DNA from: Ammonifex thiophilus
Lineage (GTDB): Bacteria > Bacillota > Desulfotomaculia > Desulfotomaculales > Ammonificaceae
Length of the DNA stretch: 64,000 nucleotides
Direction: 5' to 3'
Assembly: GCF_003368535.1 (NCBI RefSeq)
Contig: NZ_QSLN01000004.1
Span: 1-64,000, forward strand
Under the pieces are notes generated by a model that had not been told where the DNA came from, did not search any database, and worked only from the letters and a program-made list of their open reading frames with translations. Below are positions 9,122 through 18,451 of this stretch, piece after piece (the first letter of the stretch is position 1; each line of letters begins with the position of its first letter). Made by a program: the position numbers and the translations under genes.

Positions 9122-9736
9122 ATGAAGATAATCGGACTTACCGGCAGCGCCGGCACCGGCAAGACTAGCGTAGCTCGCTATCTCAAAACGCTGGGAGCAG
9201 AGGTAATCGAGGCCGACCTCATAGTGAAAGAGTTCACCGCCCCCGGCCAGCCGCTACTTGATAAAATAAGGGAGGTTTTCGGAGAAGAGTATTTTCTTCC
9301 CGACGGCTCGCTCGACCGGGCCAAGCTACGGCGGCTTATCTTCGCCGATGCCGCCGCCCGACGACGGCTGGAAGAGATAGTTCACCCTCCTGTGCTGGCG
9401 GCCATAGAGGAAAAAATCCGGAAGCTAAGGGAGTCTCCCAACCCACCCCGCGTGCTGGTTATAGAAGCGCCCCTTCTCTTGGAAACCGGACTTGACCGCT
9501 TGGTGGACGAGGTATGGGTAGTGATCGCCTCTCAGGAAGCGGCGGTGCGCCGCCTTATGGCCCGCGACCGAATCCCGCCTGAGCAGGCCCAGGCGATGTT
9601 GGCTGCCCAAATGCCCCAGGAGGAGAAGGTTCGCCGCGCCCACCGCGTAATAGACAACACAGGAGATTTCAACCACACCCGTGAACAAGTGGCTTATTTT
9701 TACCATAAACTTCTAGCGGAGGATGAAGAAGAGTAA
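9122..9736 (+). CDS. coaE: Dephospho-CoA kinase
   Basis: This enzyme performs the last step of coenzyme A synthesis, phosphorylating the ribose 3'-hydroxyl of dephospho-CoA. It has 204 residues, the family length. The P-loop reads GLTGSAGTGKTS (residues 5-16), slightly unlike the usual GLTGGIGSGKS. The CoA-binding and lid segments (EADLIVKEFT, ARDRIPPEQA) are intact. It follows mutM by about 40 bases and is followed by the transglycosylase gene after three bases, so it belongs to the polA run. Confidence 0.95.
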   Translation: MKIIGLTGSAGTGKTSVARYLKTLGAEVIEADLIVKEFTAPGQPLLDKIREVFGEEYFLPDGSLDRAKLRRLIFADAAARRRLEEIVHPPVLAAIEEKIRKLRESPNPPRVLVIEAPLLLETGLDRLVDEVWVVIASQEAAVRRLMARDRIPPEQAQAMLAAQMPQEEKVRRAHRVIDNTGDFNHTREQVAYFYHKLLAEDEEE

Positions 9737-9739
9737 GGG

Positions 9740-10333
9740 ATGGGAAAGGCAAAGCTTGGCCTGTTTCTTTTCCTGATGGCCCTGTGTGGCCTTTTGTTAC
9801 TCAACTGGCGTGAAATAGGACAGCGTTACTATCCCCTTAAATACCGCGAGATAATCTTCCGCCACGCCCAGGCCAACGGGATAGATCCCCTCTTGGTGGC
9901 CGCTATTATTAAAACCGAAAGCAACTTCCACCCGGAAGCCGTCTCGCCCCGAGGAGCGATAGGGCTTATGCAACTCCTGCCCTCCACTGCCCAAGATATG
10001 GCCCGGCTCCGGGACGAGCCTTTCGATCCGCGGAAGCTTTACGATCCGGAAACCAATATCGCTCTGGGCACCAGCTACCTGGCCGTGCTTTTCCAGGAGT
10101 TTCACGATCCGGTTCTGGTACTGGCCGCCTACAACGGGGGGAGGGGTAACGTAGAAAGGTGGTTAAAAAGCGCTACCTGGTCGGGAAAGGAGCTGGATCT
10201 CGACCAGATCCCCTTTCCCGAAACCAGGCAGTTCGTCCGCAAAACCCTGTGGAATTACCGGGTTTACCGCTTCCTCTACCGGGAAGAAAGCTCCCGCACC
10301 ACCGCCGCACACCGCGGACAAAGCTCAGGGTAG
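9740..10333 (+). CDS. Membrane-anchored lytic transglycosylase (SLT domain)
   Basis: An N-terminal hydrophobic segment (about residues 7-23, FLFLMALCGLLLLNW) acts as signal or anchor. An SLT/goose-lysozyme-like domain follows, with catalytic Glu in KTESNFHPEAVSPRGAIGLMQ and the later ALGTSYLAVLF and AAYNGG motifs. It should cleave peptidoglycan glycan strands outside the membrane. At 197 residues it is a minimal single-domain form. Its 3' end overlaps the convergent ileS gene by 58 bases. Confidence 0.9.
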   Translation: MGKAKLGLFLFLMALCGLLLLNWREIGQRYYPLKYREIIFRHAQANGIDPLLVAAIIKTESNFHPEAVSPRGAIGLMQLLPSTAQDMARLRDEPFDPRKLYDPETNIALGTSYLAVLFQEFHDPVLVLAAYNGGRGNVERWLKSATWSGKELDLDQIPFPETRQFVRKTLWNYRVYRFLYREESSRTTAAHRGQSSG

Positions 10334-13026
10334 TCTCCGTCTTTCCCTACCTCCGGGCTGTACATCCAGCAACGGGCGCACTTTTGCCCCTCTGCCGGCT
10401 CCACCTCTACCTTTAAGCTCTCGCCCGGCAGGAGTTCCAGCTGCGAGACCAGGCAGATGGTGCGCAGATCTTCCCGCGCCGCATTCCACCACTCCAACTC
10501 CTCGGCCTTAACGAAAAGCTTCACCTTGGCCTCCAGCGAATCCCCGATGAGCTTTTCCTTCCTGGCTTTTTCCAGAGCTACCAGGACTTCCTCGCGCACC
10601 CGCAAAAGCTTATCCCAGCGGGAGGCCAAGTCCGGATCCAGCAGAGAATCATCGGGCTCCGGGAAATCCAGGAGCTGCACGCTCACCGGCTTTTCCCCTA
10701 CTACCTTCACGTGGCGCCATATCTCCTCGGTGGTGAAGGCCAAGACGGGGACGAGCAGGCGCAAAAGGTCCAGAAGAACCCGGTACTGCACCGTCTGCGC
10801 CGCCCTGCGCTCGCGGGCGTGAGGTAGCGAGCAGTAAAGCCGATCCTTGATGACGTTGAGGTAGAAAGCACTGAGATCAACCGTGCAGAAGGAGTAGATG
10901 CTGTGGTAGACCAGGTGGAACTCGTATTCCTCGTAGGCCCTCAAAACCCGGCGCTTGACCTCTTCCAAGCGCATGAGAAGGTAGCGGTCGAGCTCCAAGA
11001 GCTCCGAATAGGGCAGGGCCTCGGCCGGGTCAAAGTCGTAAAGGTTGGCCAGAAGGAAGCGGAAGGTGTTGCGTATTTTACGGTAGGCCTCTGCCACCTG
11101 TCGCAGGATATTGTCCGAGGCAGCCAAATCCCCCCGGTAATCGGCCGAGCAAACCCAGAGGCGCAAAATGTCCGCCCCCAGTTTGGTCATAACCTCTTGA
11201 GGGTCGACCACGTTGCCCAGAGACTTGGACATCTTTCTCCCTTCCTCGTCCACCACGAACCCGTGGGTCAGAACCGCCCGGTAGGGTGGCTGACCGGTAA
11301 TGGCCACCGCCGTGGAGAGGGAGGAATTGAACCATCCGCGGTGCTGATCACTGCCTTCCAGGTAAAGATCGGCCGGCCAGTGTTGGTCCGGCCAGGGGGA
11401 AGGCTGGCGTAATACCGCCCAGTGGCTGGAACCCGAATCAAACCAAACGTCCATTATGTCCTTTTCCTGGGTGAACTCCTTAGAGCCGCAGGCCGGACAG
11501 GTCAACCCCGAAGGCACAAGCACCTCCAGTGGAGCGCTGTACCAGATGTCCGATCCGTGCTCCGCAAACAGATTCTTTATGTGCTCGATGGTGGTTTCGT
11601 TGATGATCTCCTTGCCGCAGCGGGCGCAGTAAAATACGGGCAAGGGCACCCCCCACCAGCGCTGCCGAGAAATGCACCAGTCCCCGCGGCTGGCCACCAT
11701 GTTGTAAATCCGCTCCTCGCCCCAGGCAGGAATCCAGCGCACCGACCTTATAGCCTTGAGCGCCTGCTCCCGAAAGCCGTCAATGGAGGCAAACCACTGC
11801 TCGGTGGCCCGGAAGAAAACGGGGTTCTTGCAACGCCAGCAGTGGGGGTACTGGTGGGTTATACGGCCGGCTGCCAGCAAGGCCCCTCTCCGCCGGAGCT
11901 CGGCCATAATGTCTTCGTTGGCCTCCAAGTAAAACTTCCCGGCGAAAGGCCCCCCTTCCTCGGTGAAGTAACCGCGCCCGTCCACCGGAGAAATCACCGG
12001 CAAGTTGTAACGGCGGCAGGTGACGAAGTCTTCCTCGCCGTGGCCAGGGGCGTTGTGCACGCAGCCCGTACCTTGCTCCGCCGAAACGTAGGTATCCACC
12101 ACCACCAGCGAGTCGCGCTCGAAGAAAGGGTGCTCGAGAACTATGCCCTCGAGCTCCTTTCCTTTAAACCGAGCTTCTACCTCTCCCCCCTCCACCCCCA
12201 GCACCTCCAGGAAGGAAGGGAGGAGAACCTCTGCCACCACCAGCCGCTCTTTCCCTACCCGCACCAGCACGTAATCCAGCTCGGGATGCAGGCAGACCGC
12301 TACGTTGGCGGGCAGGGTCCAGGGGGTGGTGGTCCAGATGACGAAGGCGGCATCGGAAGGAAGAAGCCCCTTGCCGTCCTTGACCCGGAAGCGCACGTAG
12401 ATGGAGGGGGACTCTTTGGGGGCATACTCGATCTCCGCCTCGGCCAAGGCGGTCTCGCAGGTGGGGCACCAGTAAACCGGCCTCAGCCCCCGGTAGATAT
12501 ACCCTCGTTTGGCCATCTCCCCAAAAACCTCTATCTGCCGCGCCTCGTAGAAGGGCATCAAAGTGAGGTAAGGGTGCTCCCAGTCGGCTCGCACCCCTAG
12601 GCGCTTGAATTCCTGGCGCTGTATCTCCACGAAGCGCAAGGCGTACTCCTTACACCGGCGGCGGAACTCCACCGGCCCAACCTTGCGCCAGTCCAGCCCC
12701 AGACTCTTTATCACCTGCTGCTCTATTGGCAAACCGTGGGTGTCCCATCCGGGCACGTACGGAGCGTCGTAACCGCTCATGGAACGGTACTTGACGATAA
12801 TGTCTTTCAGCACCTTGTTGAGCACGTGACCCAGATGGATGTGGCCGTTGGCGTAGGGAGGGCCGTCGTGAAGAATAAATTTAGGCCTTCCCGCCGTTTT
12901 CTGTTGAACCAGGCGGTAAAGATCAATTTCTTCCCAAAAACGCAATATTTCCGGTTCCCGCTGGGGCAGGTTGGCCCGCATGGGGAAATCGGTCTTCGGC
13001 AGGTTCAGCGTCTTGCTCCAGTCCAT
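10276..13026 (-). CDS. ileS: Isoleucyl-tRNA synthetase
   Basis: This class I synthetase charges tRNA-Ile. HLGH (residues 64-67) and KMSKS (near 598) are the ATP-binding signatures. Between them is the CP1 editing domain with WTTTPWTLPAN. The C-terminal CxxC pairs (CARC, CPRC) form the zinc finger of the bacterial long form. At 916 residues it is full length. It is the last gene of a tightly packed minus-strand run. I saw no T-box leader in the 15 bases separating it from the DUF167 gene, so regulation must come from further upstream, if at all. Confidence 0.97.
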   Translation of the reverse strand: MDWSKTLNLPKTDFPMRANLPQREPEILRFWEEIDLYRLVQQKTAGRPKFILHDGPPYANGHIHLGHVLNKVLKDIIVKYRSMSGYDAPYVPGWDTHGLPIEQQVIKSLGLDWRKVGPVEFRRRCKEYALRFVEIQRQEFKRLGVRADWEHPYLTLMPFYEARQIEVFGEMAKRGYIYRGLRPVYWCPTCETALAEAEIEYAPKESPSIYVRFRVKDGKGLLPSDAAFVIWTTTPWTLPANVAVCLHPELDYVLVRVGKERLVVAEVLLPSFLEVLGVEGGEVEARFKGKELEGIVLEHPFFERDSLVVVDTYVSAEQGTGCVHNAPGHGEEDFVTCRRYNLPVISPVDGRGYFTEEGGPFAGKFYLEANEDIMAELRRRGALLAAGRITHQYPHCWRCKNPVFFRATEQWFASIDGFREQALKAIRSVRWIPAWGEERIYNMVASRGDWCISRQRWWGVPLPVFYCARCGKEIINETTIEHIKNLFAEHGSDIWYSAPLEVLVPSGLTCPACGSKEFTQEKDIMDVWFDSGSSHWAVLRQPSPWPDQHWPADLYLEGSDQHRGWFNSSLSTAVAITGQPPYRAVLTHGFVVDEEGRKMSKSLGNVVDPQEVMTKLGADILRLWVCSADYRGDLAASDNILRQVAEAYRKIRNTFRFLLANLYDFDPAEALPYSELLELDRYLLMRLEEVKRRVLRAYEEYEFHLVYHSIYSFCTVDLSAFYLNVIKDRLYCSLPHARERRAAQTVQYRVLLDLLRLLVPVLAFTTEEIWRHVKVVGEKPVSVQLLDFPEPDDSLLDPDLASRWDKLLRVREEVLVALEKARKEKLIGDSLEAKVKLFVKAEELEWWNAAREDLRTICLVSQLELLPGESLKVEVEPAEGQKCARCWMYSPEVGKDGDYPELCPRCAAVVRELSSR

Positions 13027-13041
13027 AGGTTTTTTGTACCG

Positions 13042-13365
13042 TCACCTCTCCTCTCGCGACAGAACTCTTTCTATTTTTTCCGCCACCAGGGGCAGCGGCA
13101 TATCGACCAGAACCACCTTCTCCCGCCCCTTAATCCCCTTGACCAATTGCAGCCGCCGCATCGGGATACCGAATACCTGGCTTAAAAATTCCAGCAAAAG
13201 TTTGTTGGCCTTGCCCTCAACGGGAGGAGCGGTAAGGCGCACGCGCAGAAAACCCTCTCCTGCCTCCAGGGCAGAGGTGGAAGAGCGGGGAGTAACCCGC
13301 AGATGAATAAGGGTCTTCCCTCCCGCACCCTCCCGCAAGGCTCTCTGCCAGACCGCTTCGCTCAC
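13042..13365 (-). CDS. DUF167 (YggU) family protein
   Basis: This small 107-residue protein has the DUF167 core: an early basic strand (LRVTPRSS), LRVRLTAPPVEGKAN, then helix and strand elements. The family is conserved but its biochemical role is unknown. It lies between yggT and ileS in the same order seen in many bacteria (yggS-sepF-proC-yggT-yggU), which supports the call. Confidence 0.9.
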   Translation of the reverse strand: MSEAVWQRALREGAGGKTLIHLRVTPRSSTSALEAGEGFLRVRLTAPPVEGKANKLLLEFLSQVFGIPMRRLQLVKGIKGREKVVLVDMPLPLVAEKIERVLSREER

Positions 13366-13368
13366 GGC

Positions 13369-13626
13369 TTACCCTCCCACGAGACGCAAGAGGAACATTT
13401 TGATCAGGTGCAAAACAAAAAGAGCCAAGATGGGGGAAAGGTCAAACATACCGATGGGCGGAATCAAGCGCCTGAAGAGGTAAAGATAAGGCTCGGTTAA
13501 GTCGTAAATGAACCTGATCACGGGGTTGCGAGGGTTGTGCGGAATCCAAGAAAGCAATACCCGAACGATGATGAGCCAGAAATAGACATCGAATGCTACC
13601 CGTAAAATGTACGCCAGCCAACTCAT
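13369..13626 (-). CDS. yggT: YggT family membrane protein
   Basis: This 85-residue protein has two hydrophobic helices around the family signature RVLLSWIPHNPRNPVIRFIYDLTEPYL. YggT proteins sit in the membrane next to division genes and have been linked to membrane organisation and osmotic tolerance; the exact role is not settled. It is nearly contiguous with proC upstream and DUF167 downstream. Confidence 0.92.
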   Translation of the reverse strand: MSWLAYILRVAFDVYFWLIIVRVLLSWIPHNPRNPVIRFIYDLTEPYLYLFRRLIPPIGMFDLSPILALFVLHLIKMFLLRLVGG

Positions 13627-13627
13627 T

Positions 13628-14476
13628 CTAGTCCTTGCCGCCTTTCCCGTTCCTTCCGAGTCTTATTGCTTCTGCCCGGAGGGCGGCCGCCTTCACCGCC
13701 TCGATGAACGCCGCCCTTACTCCCCGCTCCTCCAGCACAAAGAGCCCCTCTACTGTGGTTCCGGCCGGGGTCATTACCCGATCCTTCAACACAGAGGGGT
13801 GCTCCTCCGAGACCAGTACCATCTTGGCCGCTCCTAAGACCGTCTGAGCCGCAAGCAAAAGTGCGTCCCTCCAGGAAAGACCCATGCGCACTCCGCCTTC
13901 GGCCAAAGCCTCGATCACCAGGTAAATGTAGGCCGGACCGCTGCCCGAGAGCCCCGTGACCGCATCTAGGAGCTCTTCCTTCGCCACCCTCACCACCCGG
14001 CCCACTGCCGACAGCAACGCTTCCGCCCGGCCGGCGTCCCGGCTTCCCGCGTGACTGCCCAGGACGTAAGCACTGGCCCCCTCTCCCACCAGCGCCGGCG
14101 TGTTAGGCATGACACGAACCACCGGCACCGCCTTCCCCACCCAACGCTGGAGTTCGGCCAGGGGAACACCCGCCGCTATGGAGATAAGGGTTTGTCCCGG
14201 ATGAACCAGGTCGGCGATCTCCTCCAGCACCGGCCTTATCTGGTCGGGTTTGACCGCCAGCACAATTATATCAGCTTCCCGGGCCAGAAAGCGGTTATCG
14301 GAGAGAGTTTTAATCCCCAGCACCCGGGAAAGTTCGGCCAGGCGCTCTGCGCACACGTCGCTTACCAGCACTTGCTCCGGTGCCACCCGACCGCTACGCA
14401 CCAGCCCGGTAGCCAGGGCACCCCCCATGGCCCCGCCACCAATAAAACCCACCTTGAGCCCGGCCAACGCCTGCAT
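13628..14476 (-). CDS. proC: Pyrroline-5-carboxylate reductase
   Basis: ProC reduces pyrroline-5-carboxylate to proline with NAD(P)H. The Rossmann motif GFIGGGAMGGALATGL is at about residues 10-25. The C-terminal dimerisation helices contain the conserved LLDAVTGLSGSGPAYIY and TPAGTTVEGL blocks. At 282 residues it is somewhat longer than average because of the C-terminal tail. It lies between sepF and yggT, its usual neighbours in Firmicutes. Confidence 0.95.
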   Translation of the reverse strand: MQALAGLKVGFIGGGAMGGALATGLVRSGRVAPEQVLVSDVCAERLAELSRVLGIKTLSDNRFLAREADIIVLAVKPDQIRPVLEEIADLVHPGQTLISIAAGVPLAELQRWVGKAVPVVRVMPNTPALVGEGASAYVLGSHAGSRDAGRAEALLSAVGRVVRVAKEELLDAVTGLSGSGPAYIYLVIEALAEGGVRMGLSWRDALLLAAQTVLGAAKMVLVSEEHPSVLKDRVMTPAGTTVEGLFVLEERGVRAAFIEAVKAAALRAEAIRLGRNGKGGKD

Positions 14477-14500
14477 CTAACCTTAAACCTCCACCTAGTT

Positions 14501-14935
14501 TTATCCCTCGCGGAACTTCTGCCAGGGGAAAAGCCCCCTTTCCCCTCCTTCCCTACCTTCCGCCGCTATGTCCACATTGCTGGGAGCAAAGAGGAGTATG
14601 TTGGAACTCACCCGTTGCAGGCTTCCGCCCAGGGCGTAGACGGCCCCGCTGACGAAGTCTATTATCCGCTGTGCCAACTCGGTCTCCACCCGCTCCAGGT
14701 TAACTACCACCGGTCTCCGGTTCTTAAGGTGATCGGCTATCTCCTGCGCCTCGGAGAAAGAGCGCGGCTCAGCTACCACCACCCTTATCTGGCGCTGAGT
14801 GTGGAGACTTACCACCGCCGGCCCTTTGCGTGTCCGCACCACCTGCTCCTGCAGTTCCTCTTGCGGTTCGGCCTCTTCCGGCTCTTCCTCAAAACCGATG
14901 AAGCCCAACACCTTGTCCACCAGACGCTTGCTCAT
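14501..14935 (-). CDS. sepF: Cell division protein SepF
   Basis: SepF links FtsZ to the membrane and aligns the Z-ring in Gram-positive bacteria. The N-terminal amphipathic helix (LVDKVLGFIGF) would bind membrane. An acidic linker rich in Glu follows, then the DUF552 core with RRPVVVNLE, IDFVSGAVYALGG and NILLFAP. The ATG at 14933-14935 has GGGAGGGAGAGGG upstream. The preceding yggS frame runs 47 bases into it. Confidence 0.95.
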   Translation of the reverse strand: MSKRLVDKVLGFIGFEEEPEEAEPQEELQEQVVRTRKGPAVVSLHTQRQIRVVVAEPRSFSEAQEIADHLKNRRPVVVNLERVETELAQRIIDFVSGAVYALGGSLQRVSSNILLFAPSNVDIAAEGREGGERGLFPWQKFREG

Positions 14936-15629
14936 CTCCCTCTCCCTCCCCTAGACCTTGAAAGATGGCTCTTCCTACCCGCACGATGTTGGCGCCCTCT
15001 TCCACCGCCACCTCGAAATCCTGGGTCATGCCCATGGAGAGGTAGCGAATCTCCACCCCGGGCAGGCGGGCGTACTTCCGGGCCATTTCCGCCAGGCGCC
15101 TGAACAGGGGACGAACCTCTTCCGCCTCCGCCACCTTGGGAGCTACGGTCATAAAACCAAGTACTTTTACTCCTTCTAAAGATCGGACCGCCAGAAGAAA
15201 ATCTTCTACTTCCTCCTCCAGAAGGCCGTGCTTCTGGGGCTCACGGGCCACGTTCACCTGCACCAGAGCTGGGAAGACGTACCCTTCTCGCCGCCCCCAC
15301 CGGTCAAGTTCCTGGGCCAGAGACCACCGGTCTAAACTGTGCAAGAGAGCGATCTTTCTCACTAGGTACTTTACCTTATTCCGCTGCAGGTAACCGATAA
15401 AATGCCACCTTACTCTGTCGCCCAGTAACTCGTACTTGGCCACCAGCTCCTGAACGCGGTTCTCCCCCAGGTCGACCACACCCTCGGCCAGCACCTGCCT
15501 GATAACCTCCACGGGCACCCCTTTGGTCACGGCTACCAGTCGCACTTCCATCGGATCCCGCCCTGCCCGCAGGGCGGCTCTGGTTATGGCCTTTCGGACC
15601 CATTGGAGGTTTTCTCTTATCTTCGACAC
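14889..15629 (-). CDS. YggS family pyridoxal phosphate homeostasis protein
   Basis: This single-domain PLP-binding protein has a fold like the barrel of alanine racemase. The PLP lysine lies in VAVTKGV (about residue 36). The C-terminal motif is LSMGMTQDFEVAVEEGANIVRVGRAIF. It carries about 20 extra C-terminal residues read through the start of sepF. The family controls free PLP and 2-oxo acid balance. It is linked to sepF and proC here as in most Firmicutes. Confidence 0.93.
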   Translation of the reverse strand: MSKIRENLQWVRKAITRAALRAGRDPMEVRLVAVTKGVPVEVIRQVLAEGVVDLGENRVQELVAKYELLGDRVRWHFIGYLQRNKVKYLVRKIALLHSLDRWSLAQELDRWGRREGYVFPALVQVNVAREPQKHGLLEEEVEDFLLAVRSLEGVKVLGFMTVAPKVAEAEEVRPLFRRLAEMARKYARLPGVEIRYLSMGMTQDFEVAVEEGANIVRVGRAIFQGLGEGEGDEQASGGQGVGLHRF

Positions 15630-15651
15630 CGAAAAGGTAAAACCTCCTGAG

Positions 15652-16314
15652 TTAATTTAGAGTCTCCCATTCCCCTGTGACCAGGTAGATTACATCTTCG
15701 CCGATATTGGTAGCGCGGTCGGCTATGCGCTCCAGGCGCAGGGCTACTAGCAAAAAATAAACGCCGCAGCGAATGTTGGCCGGATCTTCTTCCATGTTCT
15801 CGATGATGGTCCGAAAAACCCGGTTGTACAGGTGGTCCACTTCGTCGTCCGCCGAGGAGAGGGAGCGAGCCCGGCTCACATCACCCCGAGCGTAGGCATC
15901 CAGACTATCCTTTAGCATTTGCTGCACAAGCTGAGCTATCCGCACGATGGCCTCCGAGATGCTGGGAGAAAGCCGGGGCACTTCGCAAACGTTTAAAGCG
16001 GCCCGGGCAATGTCTGAAGCGTGGTCTCCCATCCTTTCCAGGTTGAGAATGATTTTAAGCCCGGTCACGATCACCCGCAGGTCGCGAGCAGTAGGCTGCA
16101 GGGTGGCTATGAGGCGGATGCAGTGGTTTTCGATCTCGTCGGTCAAGGCGTCTATGCGATCGTCATTGGCGATCACCTGCTTGGCCAACGCCTCGTCTTG
16201 GTTGATAAAGGATTGTATGGCGTTGAAAACGGCCTCTTCTACCAGGCTGCCCAAACGCAAAATATCGTTTACTAGGGCCGTTAGCTCTTTCTCAAAGAAT
16301 CTCTGGGTGGTCAA
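15652..16314 (-). CDS. phoU: Phosphate transport system regulatory protein PhoU
   Basis: The protein consists of two PhoU three-helix repeats of about 100 residues each, with the metal-binding pattern E/DxxxD in both (MGDHASDIAR and IADRATNIGEDVIY). PhoU passes information from the Pst transporter to the PhoR kinase so that the regulon is shut off when phosphate is plentiful. It follows pstB by 89 bases and lies downstream of phoP-phoR, consistent with that role. Confidence 0.95.
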   Translation of the reverse strand: MTTQRFFEKELTALVNDILRLGSLVEEAVFNAIQSFINQDEALAKQVIANDDRIDALTDEIENHCIRLIATLQPTARDLRVIVTGLKIILNLERMGDHASDIARAALNVCEVPRLSPSISEAIVRIAQLVQQMLKDSLDAYARGDVSRARSLSSADDEVDHLYNRVFRTIIENMEEDPANIRCGVYFLLVALRLERIADRATNIGEDVIYLVTGEWETLN

Positions 16315-16403
16315 CCAGCGTCACCCCTTTCTCGCCTAAAAATTTCTTCCAGTTTATCCCCGGCGAACCACCATGCGCAACGGTTGCTCTGTCAACCGGA
16401 TAT

Positions 16404-17159
16404 TTAACCAAACCGACCGGTGATATAGTCCTCCGTGCGGCGATCGCGGGGGCGGGTAAAGATTATGCCCGTTTCGTTGTACTCAATAAGCTCCCCGGAA
16501 AGGAAGAAAGCCGTAACGTCGGATACCCGGGCCGCCTGTTGCATGTTATGCGTAACTATGACGATGGTATAACGCTTTTTTAACTGCTGGAGGAGTTCTT
16601 CTATCTTCATAGTAGAAATGGGATCCAAGGCTGAAGTGGGCTCGTCCATCAGCAGGACTTCCGGCTCTACCGCCAGCAGTCTGGCAATGCATAACCGCTG
16701 CTGCTGACCACCCGAGAGACCCAGAGCCGAACGATGGAGGCGGTCACATACTTCGTCCCACAAAGCTGCTCCTCTGAGGCTAGCCTCTACTATCTCATCA
16801 AGGCGCCGCTTATCCCTTACCCCGTGAATGCGGGGGCCAAAAGCCACGTTATCGTAGATGGACATAGGGAAGGGATTAGGCCGCTGAAAGACCATGCCCA
16901 CCCTTTTGCGCAGGGCTACCACATCGACATCGGGAGCGAAGATGTCCTGACCGTCGAGCAGGACTTTGCCTTCCACCCGCGCCCCCTCCACCAGATCGCA
17001 GAGCCGGTTGAGAATACGCAGAAAGGTAGTTTTACCGCAGCCAGAAGGGCCGATAAGAGCAGTTATCTTGTTAGCCTCTATGTCTATGCTTACATTTTTT
17101 AAAGCCTGAACATCACCGTAGTAGAAGTTGAGGTTTTCCACTTTGATCTTTACTGTCAT
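16404..17159 (-). CDS. pstB: Phosphate ABC transporter ATP-binding protein
   Basis: PstB is the ATPase of the high-affinity phosphate importer. Walker A is GPSGCGKTT (about residues 36-44). PstB-typical phrases follow: [39 protein letters not shown] and [12 protein letters not shown]. At 251 residues it is normal length. The genes for PstS, PstC and PstA, which normally lie just upstream of pstB, are not in this window; phoR is there instead. Confidence 0.96.
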   Translation of the reverse strand: MTVKIKVENLNFYYGDVQALKNVSIDIEANKITALIGPSGCGKTTFLRILNRLCDLVEGARVEGKVLLDGQDIFAPDVDVVALRKRVGMVFQRPNPFPMSIYDNVAFGPRIHGVRDKRRLDEIVEASLRGAALWDEVCDRLHRSALGLSGGQQQRLCIARLLAVEPEVLLMDEPTSALDPISTMKIEELLQQLKKRYTIVIVTHNMQQAARVSDVTAFFLSGELIEYNETGIIFTRPRDRRTEDYITGRFG

Positions 17160-17194
17160 CCGCCGATACCTCGCTACTTTCTGGTTTAAGCGCC

Positions 17195-18451
17195 TCAGGA
17201 TTGAGGCGAGGGCAGGTAAACCCAGAAACGACTCCCCTTACCGAGTTCGCTTTCTACGCCCACTTTCCCTCCGTGGAGTTCCACGATATGCTTGACGATA
17301 GAAAGCCCTAAGCCCGTCCCCCCGGAGGCTCGGGAACGGGCTCGGTCCACCCGGAAAAAGCGCTCGAACACCCGCGGCAGGCAGTCTTGCGGGATCCCTA
17401 TACCCGTATCTTCCACCTCGATGCGCACCCAGCCGGGCTGGTGTTCGCCCCTTATCCGCACTTTGCCCGCCGGAGTATATTTTAGCGCATTATCTATGAG
17501 ATTGACAAAGACCTGGGTCAGAAGCTCCGGATCCCCCGGCACTGGCGGCAGACCAGGGGGAAGATCGATCTCGAAGATCAACCCCTTTTTCTCCGCCTGC
17601 CTGCGCCAGACCGGAGCGATATTGCCGATAAGCTCGGTCAAATCCACCTCCTGCCGCCGCAGAAAGGTCTGCCGGCTCTCCAAGCGGGAGAGCCTGAGCA
17701 GATCTTCCACCAAGCGAATTAGCCTTTCGGTCTCGGAAGCGATGATTTGTAAAAATTCTTGTGCCGTCTCCCGGTCCTCCAGAGCCCCGTCTTCTAGGGC
17801 CTCCACAAAACCTTTTATGGCTGTGAGCGGGGTTCTCAATTCGTGCGATACGTTGGCCACAAACTCGCGCCGCATCCGCTCTAAGCGCCGCTCATGGGTA
17901 ACCTCGCGTAAAACCACCACCACTTTGTCCGGCGGCAAGGGGGAAGCCCTGACCGCAAAGATGCGGGGCTGCGGAAAAAGGAAGGTGAGCTCCTGCTCGG
18001 CCGACACCCCCGTGTCCCTAACCCTGCCCACCAATTCCTCTAGACGGTAATCCCGCGCCACTTCCAGAACCGTCTTTCCCCGCGCCTCCTCCGGTGCTAT
18101 GCCAAAGAGTTCCTTGACCGCCTGGTTGGCCAGCAAAACCCTCCCCTCGTGATCTAGAGCCAAAACCGCCTCGCTAAGACCGGACAAAATGGCCTCCAGT
18201 TGCTCCTTCTCACGGGTCAGTTCGGCTAACTGGGAGCGCAGCTGACGAAGAGAGAGGTCTGAACCGAGAGCCGCTGGAGAGTCCGGCCGACGAAAGACGG
18301 CGAGGACGAAAGCCAAAAGTCCTAAAAGCCCCGCGCCCCAGATAAAGGAGAGCGGAGAAAACTTGTTCTCCATCACTGTAATCCCTAGGTAAACGGCTAA
18401 GGGTAAAGAAAGAAAAAAGATCGACCATCCGTAGAAGCGCCTAGCTACCAT
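17195..18451 (-). CDS. phoR: PhoR-type phosphate sensor histidine kinase
   Basis: The layout is two N-terminal membrane helices with almost no external loop (to about residue 50), a short coiled linker, a PAS domain (about 85-185), HisKA with the phosphorylated His in [18 protein letters not shown], and HATPase with [18 protein letters not shown] and [10 protein letters not shown]. The lack of an external sensing domain fits PhoR, which senses phosphate through the Pst-PhoU complex. The gene overlaps phoP by 7 bases, and pstB-phoU follow. Confidence 0.9.
   Translation of the reverse strand: MVARRFYGWSIFFLSLPLAVYLGITVMENKFSPLSFIWGAGLLGLLAFVLAVFRRPDSPAALGSDLSLRQLRSQLAELTREKEQLEAILSGLSEAVLALDHEGRVLLANQAVKELFGIAPEEARGKTVLEVARDYRLEELVGRVRDTGVSAEQELTFLFPQPRIFAVRASPLPPDKVVVVLREVTHERRLERMRREFVANVSHELRTPLTAIKGFVEALEDGALEDRETAQEFLQIIASETERLIRLVEDLLRLSRLESRQTFLRRQEVDLTELIGNIAPVWRRQAEKKGLIFEIDLPPGLPPVPGDPELLTQVFVNLIDNALKYTPAGKVRIRGEHQPGWVRIEVEDTGIGIPQDCLPRVFERFFRVDRARSRASGGTGLGLSIVKHIVELHGGKVGVESELGKGSRFWVYLPSPQS

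Noticed and set aside
11422-12600. A 392-codon open frame opposite ileS
   Set aside because: It is antisense to intact ileS codons, has no domain, and follows from GC-rich codon use.
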